Assembly: GCA_002713145.1 (NCBI GenBank)
Contig: PAVS01000001.1
Location: forward strand, 186,001-250,000
Length of the DNA stretch: 64,000 nucleotides
DNA from: Halobacteriovoraceae bacterium
Lineage (GTDB): Bacteria; Bdellovibrionota; Bacteriovoracia; Bacteriovoracales; Bacteriovoracaceae
Direction of reading: 5' to 3'
Each line of letters begins with the position of its first letter. Position 1 is the stretch's first letter. Under the pieces are notes generated by a model, which was given only the letters and a program-made list of their open reading frames with translations, was not told the DNA's origin and searched no databases. Positions 42,340 through 50,875 of this stretch are shown here, in pieces. A program made the position numbers and the translations under genes.

Positions 42340-43316
42340 TTTTCAATGCCGATTTCGAATGGCAACTTTTTCAAAAAAATCAATTTTTTAAATCCTCTAA
42401 AAAAACTCAAGAGTTCGAATATCTTATTAATTGGGTAGAACCTCATCAGACCATTTATACTACAGTCGATTATCCTAAAGATTACCAAAGATGGTTTTTT
42501 AAGTTTAATCATGAGGCATTTAAGTTTACAGACTCTGCTAGTACTATTACTCCTTGGTGTGGGAATTTCGATCAAATCGAGCTGAAAAGGAAATTGCAAG
42601 ATAAATCAAAAACTTTAAATTTTGCGGCTCAATATAATTTAGGGCCTCAACAATTTGCCCTTATAAATGATGCCGCTCAAATAGAGCCTGGTTTTTTATA
42701 TAAATTTCCAAAGTCTCTTAGTGGAATGGGACATTATCATTTTCAAGATCAAGATAAAATGAAAAATCTTCTCAAAAGCGGTGAGGTTCTTACTAAGGAA
42801 AAAGTATTGAATCGTATTTTAGATTTTTCTACATTATGGCAAGACTGTCAGCTCATGTATTTTTATAGAAATATAGTCACCGATAATTATCAATACAGAG
42901 GAACTATTATTGAGAAAAATACCGGCTTTTTAACTTCTGAAGAAAAAGAATTTTTTGAATCGAAAAAACACTTTTTATTGGGTTGGCTAGACAATTTAAA
43001 AGGCATCTTTTCAATTGATTCGTTCCTATATCTTGAAGATAATCAAAGAAAAATATACTTCTTATCAGAAGTAAACTGTCGCAAGACGATGGGATACTCT
43101 GCCATTCATCTGGCCCAAAAATTTTTCCCTGATGCGGTTATGGTCAAGTTCCTTTTCGGAAATTATCAACTCCCTGTGAGAGACTATGAGAAACTCTATT
43201 CAGACTCAAATGGATCAATTCTTCCTCTCTCTCCAGACGGACACAAGTTTAAATGTTTTCTCATTGCAGGGGATAATGAACAAGATATTTCAAGCTTAGA
43301 AAAATTATTACTTTGA
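42327..43316 (+). CDS. ATP-grasp-like protein
   Basis: 329 residues. I infer an ATP-grasp ligase from YKFPKSLSGMGHYHF (flexible Gly loop with Lys) and FLSEVNCRKTMGYSAIH, which gives the ExN Mg-binding pair and the following Arg. The N-terminal domain is variable. Substrates are unknown. It overlaps the DUF455 gene at its 5' end, and its stop overlaps the convergent aldolase-like gene by 9 bp. The ATP-grasp call is by motif only. Confidence 0.5.
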   Translation: MEAVIFNADFEWQLFQKNQFFKSSKKTQEFEYLINWVEPHQTIYTTVDYPKDYQRWFFKFNHEAFKFTDSASTITPWCGNFDQIELKRKLQDKSKTLNFAAQYNLGPQQFALINDAAQIEPGFLYKFPKSLSGMGHYHFQDQDKMKNLLKSGEVLTKEKVLNRILDFSTLWQDCQLMYFYRNIVTDNYQYRGTIIEKNTGFLTSEEKEFFESKKHFLLGWLDNLKGIFSIDSFLYLEDNQRKIYFLSEVNCRKTMGYSAIHLAQKFFPDAVMVKFLFGNYQLPVRDYEKLYSDSNGSILPLSPDGHKFKCFLIAGDNEQDISSLEKLLL

Positions 43317-43916
43317 TTCTCTTAAAGTATCTAAAACCAGTTTCCCTGCAATTTCTGCCGAAGGGCCATAACAGATGAGTTCTCCTGGCACACTTGTGAG
43401 TGCAAGCAATCCAGAACTTTGTTGTTGAATCGTATCAGAAATTGAAATTTCAGCAGCTTCAAAATCCTTAGAAAAAGTATCTTGGAGACATTGATTCTCA
43501 TTTTTTTTGATATATTGGTATATTCCCTCGTGGTTGAGGTGAAAAATAAAATTAATCTGAGGGCAATTTTTGAAAATAAGAAAGTGCATATGAGTGGTGC
43601 TCGACGGGGCAATAGGCCCTATAGCTTCGATGACTTTTTTTCGGACATCACATTTTTTAACTCTGGTATATTGAGCACCGTCTAAGTTGGGAAATTGGCC
43701 TGTATTTGCTCCAGTAATAATGAATTCGTTTTCGCCAACGAGAATTCTTTTAGAGAGGTCTCCATAACTGACTCCATCACTCTTGTTTTGGCCAATCATT
43801 CCCATTCTGTAAAAAATAATTCGCCATTTTTCCAAAGCAATATAATTTTCTTCCAGTAAGGGAGGTGAAAATTTCAAATTGTGCTTAAATTTTATATCGG
43901 TGGGTGAGGGACTCAT
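43308..43916 (-). CDS. Class II aldolase/adducin-like protein, altered site
   Basis: 202 residues. GVSYGDLSKRI, FIITGANTGQFPNLD and PSSTTHMHFLIFKNCPQINFIFHLNH follow the class II aldolase (FucA/AraD) layout. The usual catalytic Glu in PSSE-x-xxH is Thr, and the HxH metal pair appears as HLNH, so activity is doubtful. GGAGC lies before the ATG. It is divergent from the acidic protein gene across a symmetric promoter-like region. Confidence 0.6.
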   Translation of the reverse strand: MSPSPTDIKFKHNLKFSPPLLEENYIALEKWRIIFYRMGMIGQNKSDGVSYGDLSKRILVGENEFIITGANTGQFPNLDGAQYTRVKKCDVRKKVIEAIGPIAPSSTTHMHFLIFKNCPQINFIFHLNHEGIYQYIKKNENQCLQDTFSKDFEAAEISISDTIQQQSSGLLALTSVPGELICYGPSAEIAGKLVLDTLRESK

Positions 43917-43932
43917 TTCAGCTCCAATTAAA

Positions 43933-43968
43933 TTTTACTCCGAGTAAAAACCGTCTATAATATTATAG
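43933..43968. promoter_or_regulatory. Symmetric divergent promoter/operator region
   Basis: TTTTACTC-C-GAGTAAAA is a 17-bp near-perfect palindrome (43933-43949). It is followed by the perfect 14-bp palindrome CTATAATATTATAG (43955-43968). That palindrome presents TATAAT on each strand: plus 43957-43962 and minus 43968-43963. On the plus strand TTTACT lies 17 nt upstream of TATAAT. It could drive both flanking genes. Confidence 0.55.
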
Positions 43969-44002
43969 TATCACGATTTCTATCGACAAGTAGAGGTACT
44001 AT

Positions 44003-45757
44003 ATATCTGACATAGAAGACGACCCATTAGATGATCTAGACCTTTCTCTCGACTCTGAATTGAGTTTAGATGAGGAGTTAGGCTTAGATGAAGATCTTGA
44101 TCTGGAAGAAAATCTAGACTTAGAGCTCACCGGAGAGTTGGAAGCAGATCTAGTGGCTCAGCTAAGAGAGGAAGCTACTTCAGAGAATAATAATTTAACG
44201 ACAGACCTTGAAGAGGATGATCTCTTGGGGGACTCAGAACTTGATGATATTAGTCCAGAAGATCTTGAGCAAACTTCAACATCCAGAGTGGATCTTGGAC
44301 AAGCAGATGTAAAAGTAGAACAAAGTTTTTCTCAGCTAAGCCCAGAAACTTTAACTCACGAGCAGAATATCGAAAGGCAAATCGCTGATGAAGTGGAAAA
44401 TGATGGGGATATAGACTCTGACGATTCAGGGGAGTATGAATATGAGAGTGAAGGATTAGATGATGAGGATGAATACCTAGAACCAGCGCAAAACACTTCA
44501 CTCAAGAACAGAGTTCAGGACTTTTTCTCAGGCCTAGCGGGAAAGGGGGGAGGTGGCTCTAAAACAGTTATCATGGAGAAGGCCACCCAGATTTTTAAAC
44601 TAGGTCAGGCTAAGACTGGGACTGTTGGACAAAGCACAGGATTTAAAGCTCCTTCATTGCGAGATTCTACCGTATCAAGAGTTCTCCAAGAGAAAATTCC
44701 CGCTTTGGCAAAAGTTCTCAATAAGGGAAAAGCAGATTCTGACTCGACGACACCAGACGCAGGTCCAACCTTTAAAGAACTTACTCAAATCTCAGAAACA
44801 GATTTAGAACTAGATGATGATGCTAATATAAATTTATCCGGCGGCAAGCGGCAATTCAAATTAGATCGCAAAGGATTGATTTATATTTTTGCTGCTCTTT
44901 TCTTTGCTTGGTTTGTTTATGATGAATTTATGGGAGAGAAAGAAGAGTTTCCTGATCTTCCTGATAAACCTAAAGAGCAGAGACCTAAAGAGCCTGTCGT
45001 AAAGGAGCCTGTGGTAGAAGAACCTATAGAAGAACCTACAATAGATGACCCAATCGTCCAGGAACCAATAGAAGAACCTACAATAGATGACCCAATCGTC
45101 CAGGAACCAATGGAAGAACCTATTATAGAAGATCCCGTTGTCAAGGAACAGCCTATCGTCAAAGAACCAATTGATGATACGACTCTAGATCCTACGGATG
45201 CGACTAAGGATAAGAAGGCCATTGATTCCGCGCTAGAGGAAATACGGAAAAAAGAGGAAGCTGAGAGAAAACGATTAGAAGAACAAAGAAAAATGGAGGA
45301 GCAAAGAAAGCGCCAGCAAGATTTGGAGAGCTCAACCGCTAGTGAAGCTGATCCCGAATCAGACTTAGATACTTATACTGGTGAGGAACAAATTCTTCCA
45401 CAGGATGTGATAGAACCACCGGCATCTAACGAAATTACGAAGCAACTTTTAAAAGACCTTGAAGTGAAATTAAAGGAAGAAAGAAGAGAACAAGAAATAT
45501 TGGAAGACGTAAAACCAACCTCAGCACCTTCATATGACAATATTGGAAAAGGTTTAGTATATAATTGTATTGATGAGCATTGGGCCTGTGTTAATGATGA
45601 AAGTTTTAAGCAGTGTCGTGGTAATTACAGTTGGAATAGACAGCAAGAGGTGGACACAGAGTGCTATCCTTATGCCCAATTAGGTAACGAAATTGATTGT
45701 GCCACTGTTCAGCAGGAAAAAATTGACACTATAAGTGCTACGACTTTTTGTAAGTAA
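44003..45757 (+). CDS. Acidic membrane-anchored protein with Pro/Glu repeats and cysteine tail
   Basis: 584 residues if ATA 44003 is the start (AGAGG lies 6 nt upstream; a TAG precedes in frame). The first standard start, TTG 44060, has no Shine-Dalgarno sequence and would cut an Asp/Leu-rich repeat. A very acidic cytoplasmic domain extends to about 285. One helix (IYIFAALFFAWFVYDEF) follows, then Glu/Pro-rich repeats spanning the periplasm, a charged coiled coil (EEIRKKEEAERKRLEEQRK) and a C-terminal domain with six Cys (CIDEHWAC...). It might be a TonB-like or envelope-spanning tether. Unknown. Confidence 0.6.
   Translation: MSDIEDDPLDDLDLSLDSELSLDEELGLDEDLDLEENLDLELTGELEADLVAQLREEATSENNNLTTDLEEDDLLGDSELDDISPEDLEQTSTSRVDLGQADVKVEQSFSQLSPETLTHEQNIERQIADEVENDGDIDSDDSGEYEYESEGLDDEDEYLEPAQNTSLKNRVQDFFSGLAGKGGGGSKTVIMEKATQIFKLGQAKTGTVGQSTGFKAPSLRDSTVSRVLQEKIPALAKVLNKGKADSDSTTPDAGPTFKELTQISETDLELDDDANINLSGGKRQFKLDRKGLIYIFAALFFAWFVYDEFMGEKEEFPDLPDKPKEQRPKEPVVKEPVVEEPIEEPTIDDPIVQEPIEEPTIDDPIVQEPMEEPIIEDPVVKEQPIVKEPIDDTTLDPTDATKDKKAIDSALEEIRKKEEAERKRLEEQRKMEEQRKRQQDLESSTASEADPESDLDTYTGEEQILPQDVIEPPASNEITKQLLKDLEVKLKEERREQEILEDVKPTSAPSYDNIGKGLVYNCIDEHWACVNDESFKQCRGNYSWNRQQEVDTECYPYAQLGNEIDCATVQQEKIDTISATTFCK
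45026..45109 (+). repeat. Two identical 42-bp tandem repeats in coding sequence
   Basis: 45026-45067 and 45068-45109 are identical and encode IEEPTIDDPIVQEP twice. A diverged third copy follows. In-frame, length-changing repeats of this kind can vary in number by slippage. Confidence 0.92.
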
Positions 45758-46805
45758 GTCTTCGATAAATACCAAAAATTCCGAAGTAGATTAAAATAGG
45801 TATGCAATTCCCCCAAAAGGTATTTTCTATTCTTGGGAAAATACCCAGGCTTGCAGCTATTAATCTTACAGGTAGATATAAGTAGATAAAGAAAATACGA
45901 TGAAACACAAATAAAATTAAACTATGGACTCCAACTTGGTTTATTCCCGGTAATTTAACGCCAAAATTCTTACGCTCAAGAAATAATGAAGCAGAAATAA
46001 TTAAGATTATGGTAAGGACAATTGAAGCAAGTCCAAAAATATTATAACACCAGGCATACTCATCGAAGAATACGTTATTGACATCATAAGGGAAGGGGGG
46101 CGTGAATTGATTGACCCCAATGATGGCAAATAGTGACAAAACAGTTATTAAGAGGATGAACTCGTCTTTGATTTTATGGTGATACTTTCCTATGAGAAAA
46201 CCCGCCAAAGCTCCTAAAAAGAAGATATCCGGCCTGATCTCGAGGCTAAATTCAGGGTGTATATTATGTAGGACTTCCTCAAAGGAGCGAGTCCATGAGT
46301 TTAGAGGGGTGTAGAATTGGGCCGTTCCAGCAATAACAAAGAAAAGAGATGTCACTCTTACTCCAAAATAGAAATAGCCATTTGCTAATAGCGCGAGTGC
46401 AATCATCCAAATTTGTAAAGGATTTGGACTGAGGATCTCTCCAATATTTCTTCCTATAATAAATTTCTCCAATGTGAAGTAGAGAAAGAGAGCTAAGTAT
46501 TTTCGATTATAAGAAGCTAGTTTTTCTTTGGATAATTTGTGAGAGTTGAGACCTAGGTTAAAAGTAGCAAGCGCTAGATAGACTTGAATTGTCCAAGGAA
46601 CGATGAAGACAACCATCCAAGTCAGTATATTGTCTATGGGGAGGGGGCCTAAACCGGCTTGAATATTACCGGCCAATTTACCAAAGTAGAATCGATCGTA
46701 ATAACCAACCCAGATATGGTTCATATAAAAAGAATAATGCTGGAGAAAAGCGAAGAATATAAAAATTCCACGGAGAAAGTCGAATGTCTCAAGTCGCTTA
46801 GTCAT
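45738..46805 (-). CDS. Multi-pass membrane protein, acyltransferase-like
   Basis: 355 residues with about ten membrane helices. The N-terminus FDFLRGIFIFFAFLQH resembles the first helix of acyltransferase_3/DUF1624-type membrane acyltransferases (DxLRGxxxxxxxxxH). A role in acylating an envelope glycan or lipid is inference. ATG 46805 is preceded by a TTG one codon upstream. It overlaps the end of the aminopropyltransferase-like gene by 8 bp, in one operon, and its own stop overlaps the convergent gene by 20 bp. Confidence 0.55.
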   Translation of the reverse strand: MTKRLETFDFLRGIFIFFAFLQHYSFYMNHIWVGYYDRFYFGKLAGNIQAGLGPLPIDNILTWMVVFIVPWTIQVYLALATFNLGLNSHKLSKEKLASYNRKYLALFLYFTLEKFIIGRNIGEILSPNPLQIWMIALALLANGYFYFGVRVTSLFFVIAGTAQFYTPLNSWTRSFEEVLHNIHPEFSLEIRPDIFFLGALAGFLIGKYHHKIKDEFILLITVLSLFAIIGVNQFTPPFPYDVNNVFFDEYAWCYNIFGLASIVLTIILIISASLFLERKNFGVKLPGINQVGVHSLILFVFHRIFFIYLYLPVRLIAASLGIFPRIENTFWGNCIPILIYFGIFGIYRRLTYKKS

Positions 46806-48303
46806 CAATATGAAACTCTCTTATAGGCTTGAATATGCTATTAATCTTAACACCACTTAAGGTGTATGAGAACTGAGAGGTGCGGTTAACAAAATTACTG
46901 ATGACTGAGCTTTGTATTTGATTTGAAAACGTCTGAATACTCCTGCGACGAGGAAAGCTTTTAGGCGAAGCGATAACAAACGTTTCGTATTGTCCCCAAA
47001 TTTGATAATTGAAACCTGCTGATTGAAGTGTTTTTAAAATAATTTTTTGTCCTTCTTTATGAGCTCTTGAGTTATGAGTGAAAAATGGATAGTCGAAAAC
47101 GAGCATGCCTTCCTCACTCAAAGATTTTTTTGCCAACAGATAAAACTCTTGGCTGTAGAGCTTCATGAGATCGAAATTTATGGGAAAAGGAAAATCTGCA
47201 AGAATGAGGTCATAAGTCTGCTTGTTCTCCAAAAGAAAGCTAAAAGCGTCGTCTTGAATAAGATCATATTTATATTCAGTGTTATGTAGTTGGTTGAGAA
47301 ATGGACCTTCTTTGGCCAGCTTAACCATTGCTGGATCAAGTTCAACTAGGGTGAGCTCAGCGATGGGTTGAGGAACTCTTGAAAATTCTCGAACTAATCC
47401 TAAATCACCACCACCTAAGATAAGTACTTTTAAAGGTCTTTTAGGTAAATACATAAGGGGAAGAAATGTCATCGTTTGGTGGTAGATTTCCTCTGTATCA
47501 GAATAGATTTGAACTCTACGGTTAAGAAAAAGACCCCATTCTTTATCGTCATTTTCTGAAGAATAAAAACTTTTAGGGAGAAAATCTATTTTCTGATAAG
47601 GAGTTTCCATATGAAAAATGGGAGGAGTTGATTTAACAGCAAAATATAGATTCTTAAAATCATTTATGGACTCTATTCGAAAATTTAAAAAAGAAGCCTT
47701 CCGGGAAAAATTATTGACCTGAGGTAAATAGAGATGAGCTAAAGCGACGAAAAAAGCGAGGAAGTAGACGGCTACTTTGAGTTTCTTTTTTAGCCCTATA
47801 AATGAACATACCAATAAATTAGAAATTCCCATAAAGAGACAAAAATACTGAAAGCTAGTTGACTGGTAAGCGATTGAGACGAAAATGAGACTGGCAATTA
47901 ATGTCCCGGAATAATTTAGAAAGAGAACTCTTTCCTGTCTTGGGTCTCGATCAAGATAAAAAGGTAACTCGATTCCAGATAGACTCCCCAGAACAAAAAC
48001 CAAGATTCCACTAGATATCCACCAAGGAATAGAAGCAAGGAGACTGATTTCACTTGAAAATAAAAGGAAAGGAAGCGAAATATAAAAAAAACTAAGAAAT
48101 ATCTGAATCGGTATAAATCGTTTTTTGAGTTGTGGTTTTCGTTCCAGGATAAGTGAACTCACTCCAATCGCCATAATAAAAAGGGTAGAAATATAGATTT
48201 GAACAATGAGATCTTTTTCAGTTAAAAAGGCAAAAAATTTACAGAGATAACTATAGGCTAAGAAAGTATTAAATGACGTAATGACCGGTAAAAAAGCATT
48301 CAC
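46798..48303 (-). CDS. Membrane-embedded spermidine-synthase-like protein
   Basis: 501 residues. About seven N-terminal membrane helices (to about 185) contain LSGIELPFYL. A Rossmann aminopropyltransferase-like domain follows: VLILGGGDLGLVREF, LTLVELDPAMVKLA, YDLILADFPFP and LYSQEFYLLAKKSLSEEG. The SAM or decarboxylated-SAM binding motifs are present, but the DSSDP active site reads DFPFP as in long membrane forms. The substrate is unknown. It is coupled to the upstream gene by a 4-bp overlap. Confidence 0.75.
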   Translation of the reverse strand: MNAFLPVITSFNTFLAYSYLCKFFAFLTEKDLIVQIYISTLFIMAIGVSSLILERKPQLKKRFIPIQIFLSFFYISLPFLLFSSEISLLASIPWWISSGILVFVLGSLSGIELPFYLDRDPRQERVLFLNYSGTLIASLIFVSIAYQSTSFQYFCLFMGISNLLVCSFIGLKKKLKVAVYFLAFFVALAHLYLPQVNNFSRKASFLNFRIESINDFKNLYFAVKSTPPIFHMETPYQKIDFLPKSFYSSENDDKEWGLFLNRRVQIYSDTEEIYHQTMTFLPLMYLPKRPLKVLILGGGDLGLVREFSRVPQPIAELTLVELDPAMVKLAKEGPFLNQLHNTEYKYDLIQDDAFSFLLENKQTYDLILADFPFPINFDLMKLYSQEFYLLAKKSLSEEGMLVFDYPFFTHNSRAHKEGQKIILKTLQSAGFNYQIWGQYETFVIASPKSFPRRRSIQTFSNQIQSSVISNFVNRTSQFSYTLSGVKINSIFKPIREFHIDD

Positions 48304-48902
48304 ATTAACATCACTTTTTGCATATCAAAAAAGAAATAGGATGTAAGTAGTAACGCAAAAGCGCCTACCAGAGAAGATTTTTTGTAAGAAAATTTTTCAT
48401 TTAAAATGATGACGCATAAAAAGTTTAAACTTGCCGTCAGTACTAATGTTAATTCCAACCCGAGTTCAGGCAATAGAAACCAGGGAAAAAATAGACCAGC
48501 TAAGGCCATGCCTACATAGTCTAGTCCAAGTATAGAAAGGTAGTTTTTTTGTCCATGCATAAGTGCTGGCAACTCAATTCCAGATAGAAAAGCGATAAAA
48601 AAGACGTAACCCAGGTTTAAAAGCTGAGAATAGGGGGCATACTTAAAAAGAAAAATCGGCACAATAATAGTCAGACTCCCAAAGACAGTGAGAAGAGTTT
48701 CGACGGCAGAGAGTTTAATCGAGCTTTGATACCGTTCAAAAAAAAGAGATCCCACTCCCAGACCAAAAATATAAAGGCCAATAGTGAGAATATACTGCAT
48801 GACAAGCCCACCATAAAGAATGCTCATAATATGGGATAGGGTGAACTCGTAGATTAAACTCGCAAACGCAACTATTAGGGTAACAACTTTCCTGTCGTTC
48901 AA
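48300..48902 (-). CDS. Membrane protein, N-terminal half of a split aminopropyltransferase-type protein
   Basis: 200 residues, about seven helices and no catalytic domain. FASLIYEFTLSHIMSILYGG and FLSGIELPALMHGQ are typical of the membrane portion fused to some spermidine synthases. The next gene repeats the LSGIELP element and then carries the catalytic part. Start is TTG behind GGAGGAGATAAT. It may heterodimerise with the downstream protein. Confidence 0.7.
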   Translation of the reverse strand: MNDRKVVTLIVAFASLIYEFTLSHIMSILYGGLVMQYILTIGLYIFGLGVGSLFFERYQSSIKLSAVETLLTVFGSLTIIVPIFLFKYAPYSQLLNLGYVFFIAFLSGIELPALMHGQKNYLSILGLDYVGMALAGLFFPWFLLPELGLELTLVLTASLNFLCVIILNEKFSYKKSSLVGAFALLLTSYFFFDMQKVMLM

Positions 48903-48937
48903 ATTATCTCCTCCTTATTGAGAGAGGACTGTCGCTT

Positions 48938-50338
48938 TTAGAGCTCGTATCTGGCTTTACCTGTTGAACCACCTCTAGTTGAACCAGTTCCACGACCTGT
49001 TGATCCACTACAAGCAGTAGGATCAATAAGGCATGTAAATGTAGAAGAACCGCCAGGAATTCCTGAGCTATAGTCAAAACAAGATTCGTAGCATCCATCT
49101 CCATCCATATCAGCGGCATAATGAAAACTACTTATCGCTTGGCATTCGGCATCTGATTTATCAGAGGCACAGCCACCTCCAGTATGCCCTCCTGTAGCGG
49201 TACAAGCTCCACCATCACAACCGGCATAACCACTAACAAGACCTACTCCAAGGTTAGTACCGTTGGCTGCTCCTCCAGCGCTTTTTGGAAGCCCTGAAGA
49301 TCCTGGATTGGTTCTACATTTTACGCAATTATAATAAGTCTGCTGATAAAAGTTATAACAATGAGACTTTCCACATTTCTTCTCCTCTGGTCGCATAAAG
49401 TGTCCGGCCGGTACTCTTGTGTAGCCTGCAGGGCAAGTTTTTGCACCAGTGGCTGGATTAGTGTAATTAGTAGAGGATCCGGTTGCATACGATCCGCCAT
49501 AAATACATGAGGCTGTACCCTCCATAGGAACGCATTCACCTTTTGTTTCATCGTATTCCATATCGGGATCACCATCTTGGTTAAAGTCGATGGCTTCGCA
49601 GGAAGCTTTAAGAGCCGTTACAACTGCATTTCCTTCAGCACTATAACATTTTATCAAGGTGTTAGAATTGGATGTATCAAGTGTAGCGTTAACATAGAAG
49701 AACTTATTTACGACTCGAGGTCGCTCTCCATTGGACTTCGCATTTCTATTTCCACAGGCGGCACATGTTCTTTTCTCAAATTCGCCTTTAAGCGTTAGTT
49801 TCGCTTGGCGCAGGACTAAGTTTTTGGTTTTATCATAGGGATCTTTTCCGGGAATAGAATCACCTAACCATTCTAGATTGGTCACATAAAGCTTTCTAAA
49901 AACGAGTCTGCCTGACATAGAACCTGCATTGGAATCAGGGGGGACTGCTCCATTATTATCATGGAGCTCTTGAACGGGGTTAATAGTAGATGCAATGAGT
50001 TTACCAGTGGCTTCGTCTCGTTGTGCGAATTGAATAACTGGGACATTGACTGATCTGTTGGTTGGATTGATAGACGTTCCTGCTGAAAAATTTAAATCTC
50101 CCAAAGTGGCATAACAAACATCAGAGTTTAAGAGAAATTTTTGAACCTCAGATTCCATCGATTGGATTGCTCCTGAGTAGCCAGCTTCTCTTTGCATATT
50201 AGTTGTATTTTGATTGAGTTGCATGACCCCTAAGGCAACACCTCCCATAAGACCAGCGGCTATTACGACTTCCATTATAGAAAGTCCCCGACTATTATGG
50301 ATTAATGAAAATAATTGTTTTAGTTTTAACCCTTTCAT
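48938..50338 (-). CDS. Very large cysteine-rich type IV prepilin-like protein
   Basis: 466 residues. The N-terminus has a class III signal: basic leader, cleavage after Gly18, then LSIMEVVIAAGLMGGVALGV with Glu at mature position 5. After the pilin helix comes an unusually long passenger with about 25 Cys (CAACGNR, GCDGGACTATGGHTGGGCA). It probably forms a minor pilin or a tip adhesin stabilised by disulfides. AGAGGAAAAA precedes the ATG. The 5' end overlaps the divergent gene by 34 bp. Confidence 0.75.
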   Translation of the reverse strand: MKGLKLKQLFSLIHNSRGLSIMEVVIAAGLMGGVALGVMQLNQNTTNMQREAGYSGAIQSMESEVQKFLLNSDVCYATLGDLNFSAGTSINPTNRSVNVPVIQFAQRDEATGKLIASTINPVQELHDNNGAVPPDSNAGSMSGRLVFRKLYVTNLEWLGDSIPGKDPYDKTKNLVLRQAKLTLKGEFEKRTCAACGNRNAKSNGERPRVVNKFFYVNATLDTSNSNTLIKCYSAEGNAVVTALKASCEAIDFNQDGDPDMEYDETKGECVPMEGTASCIYGGSYATGSSTNYTNPATGAKTCPAGYTRVPAGHFMRPEEKKCGKSHCYNFYQQTYYNCVKCRTNPGSSGLPKSAGGAANGTNLGVGLVSGYAGCDGGACTATGGHTGGGCASDKSDAECQAISSFHYAADMDGDGCYESCFDYSSGIPGGSSTFTCLIDPTACSGSTGRGTGSTRGGSTGKARYEL

Positions 50339-50865
50339 TTTTTCCTCTCTTTAGCTCTAAAGCTCATTCGATTCCCATCTGCTCTTTAGACCAAGATATC
50401 AAATCGCTACTATTGGTGCGAATATTTAAGTACTTATATAATAATACAAATCAAGATTTTGATGAAGAAGGCAAAACTCCTAGTAAGAGCTGTCCTGTAT
50501 TTATTTTTCCTAAAGAAGCAGCAAGTTCTAGTGATTACAGAGGGTTAGTTAAGGGAAGGCAGCGTTTTTTTTGTCAATTGAGCTTAGAAAATAAAAATTA
50601 TCTCATTCGACTCTGTCGGAAACCAAATCTGAAGTGGCAAAAATCTGAGTGTGATTCCGATATTTGGGGGACTATCTACCCATTAGTTGATCGCGATCAA
50701 TGCTTTAAGACAAAAGATCAAAGAATGTTGATTTTTTCAGATTCAAATCCCTTTTATCTTCGAGACAATTGGTCAAGTATTGTTAAAGACTTGTCATTAG
50801 AATTTAAAATTCAACCTATGGGCCTGGTGTTGTATAATAAAGGCATAGAATTAGTTTATTTTTAG
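50305..50865 (+). CDS. Exported protein of unknown function, 186 residues
   Basis: Signal peptide (MKIIVLVLTLSFFPLFSSKA) then a small domain with six Cys (CSL, SCPV, FCQL, LCRK, ECDS, QC). The start overlaps head to head with the prepilin gene, so each 5' end lies in the other gene. The ribosome-binding site is poor (ATGGATTA). Followed after 10 nt by the next gene. Function unknown. Confidence 0.55.
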   Translation: MKIIVLVLTLSFFPLFSSKAHSIPICSLDQDIKSLLLVRIFKYLYNNTNQDFDEEGKTPSKSCPVFIFPKEAASSSDYRGLVKGRQRFFCQLSLENKNYLIRLCRKPNLKWQKSECDSDIWGTIYPLVDRDQCFKTKDQRMLIFSDSNPFYLRDNWSSIVKDLSLEFKIQPMGLVLYNKGIELVYF

Positions 50866-50875
50866 GGAGTGCAGT

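Noticed and set aside
44917-45222. Gly/Ser-rich open frame antisense to the Pro/Glu repeat region
   Set aside because: It arises from the tandem repeat on the coding strand and lacks a start signal.
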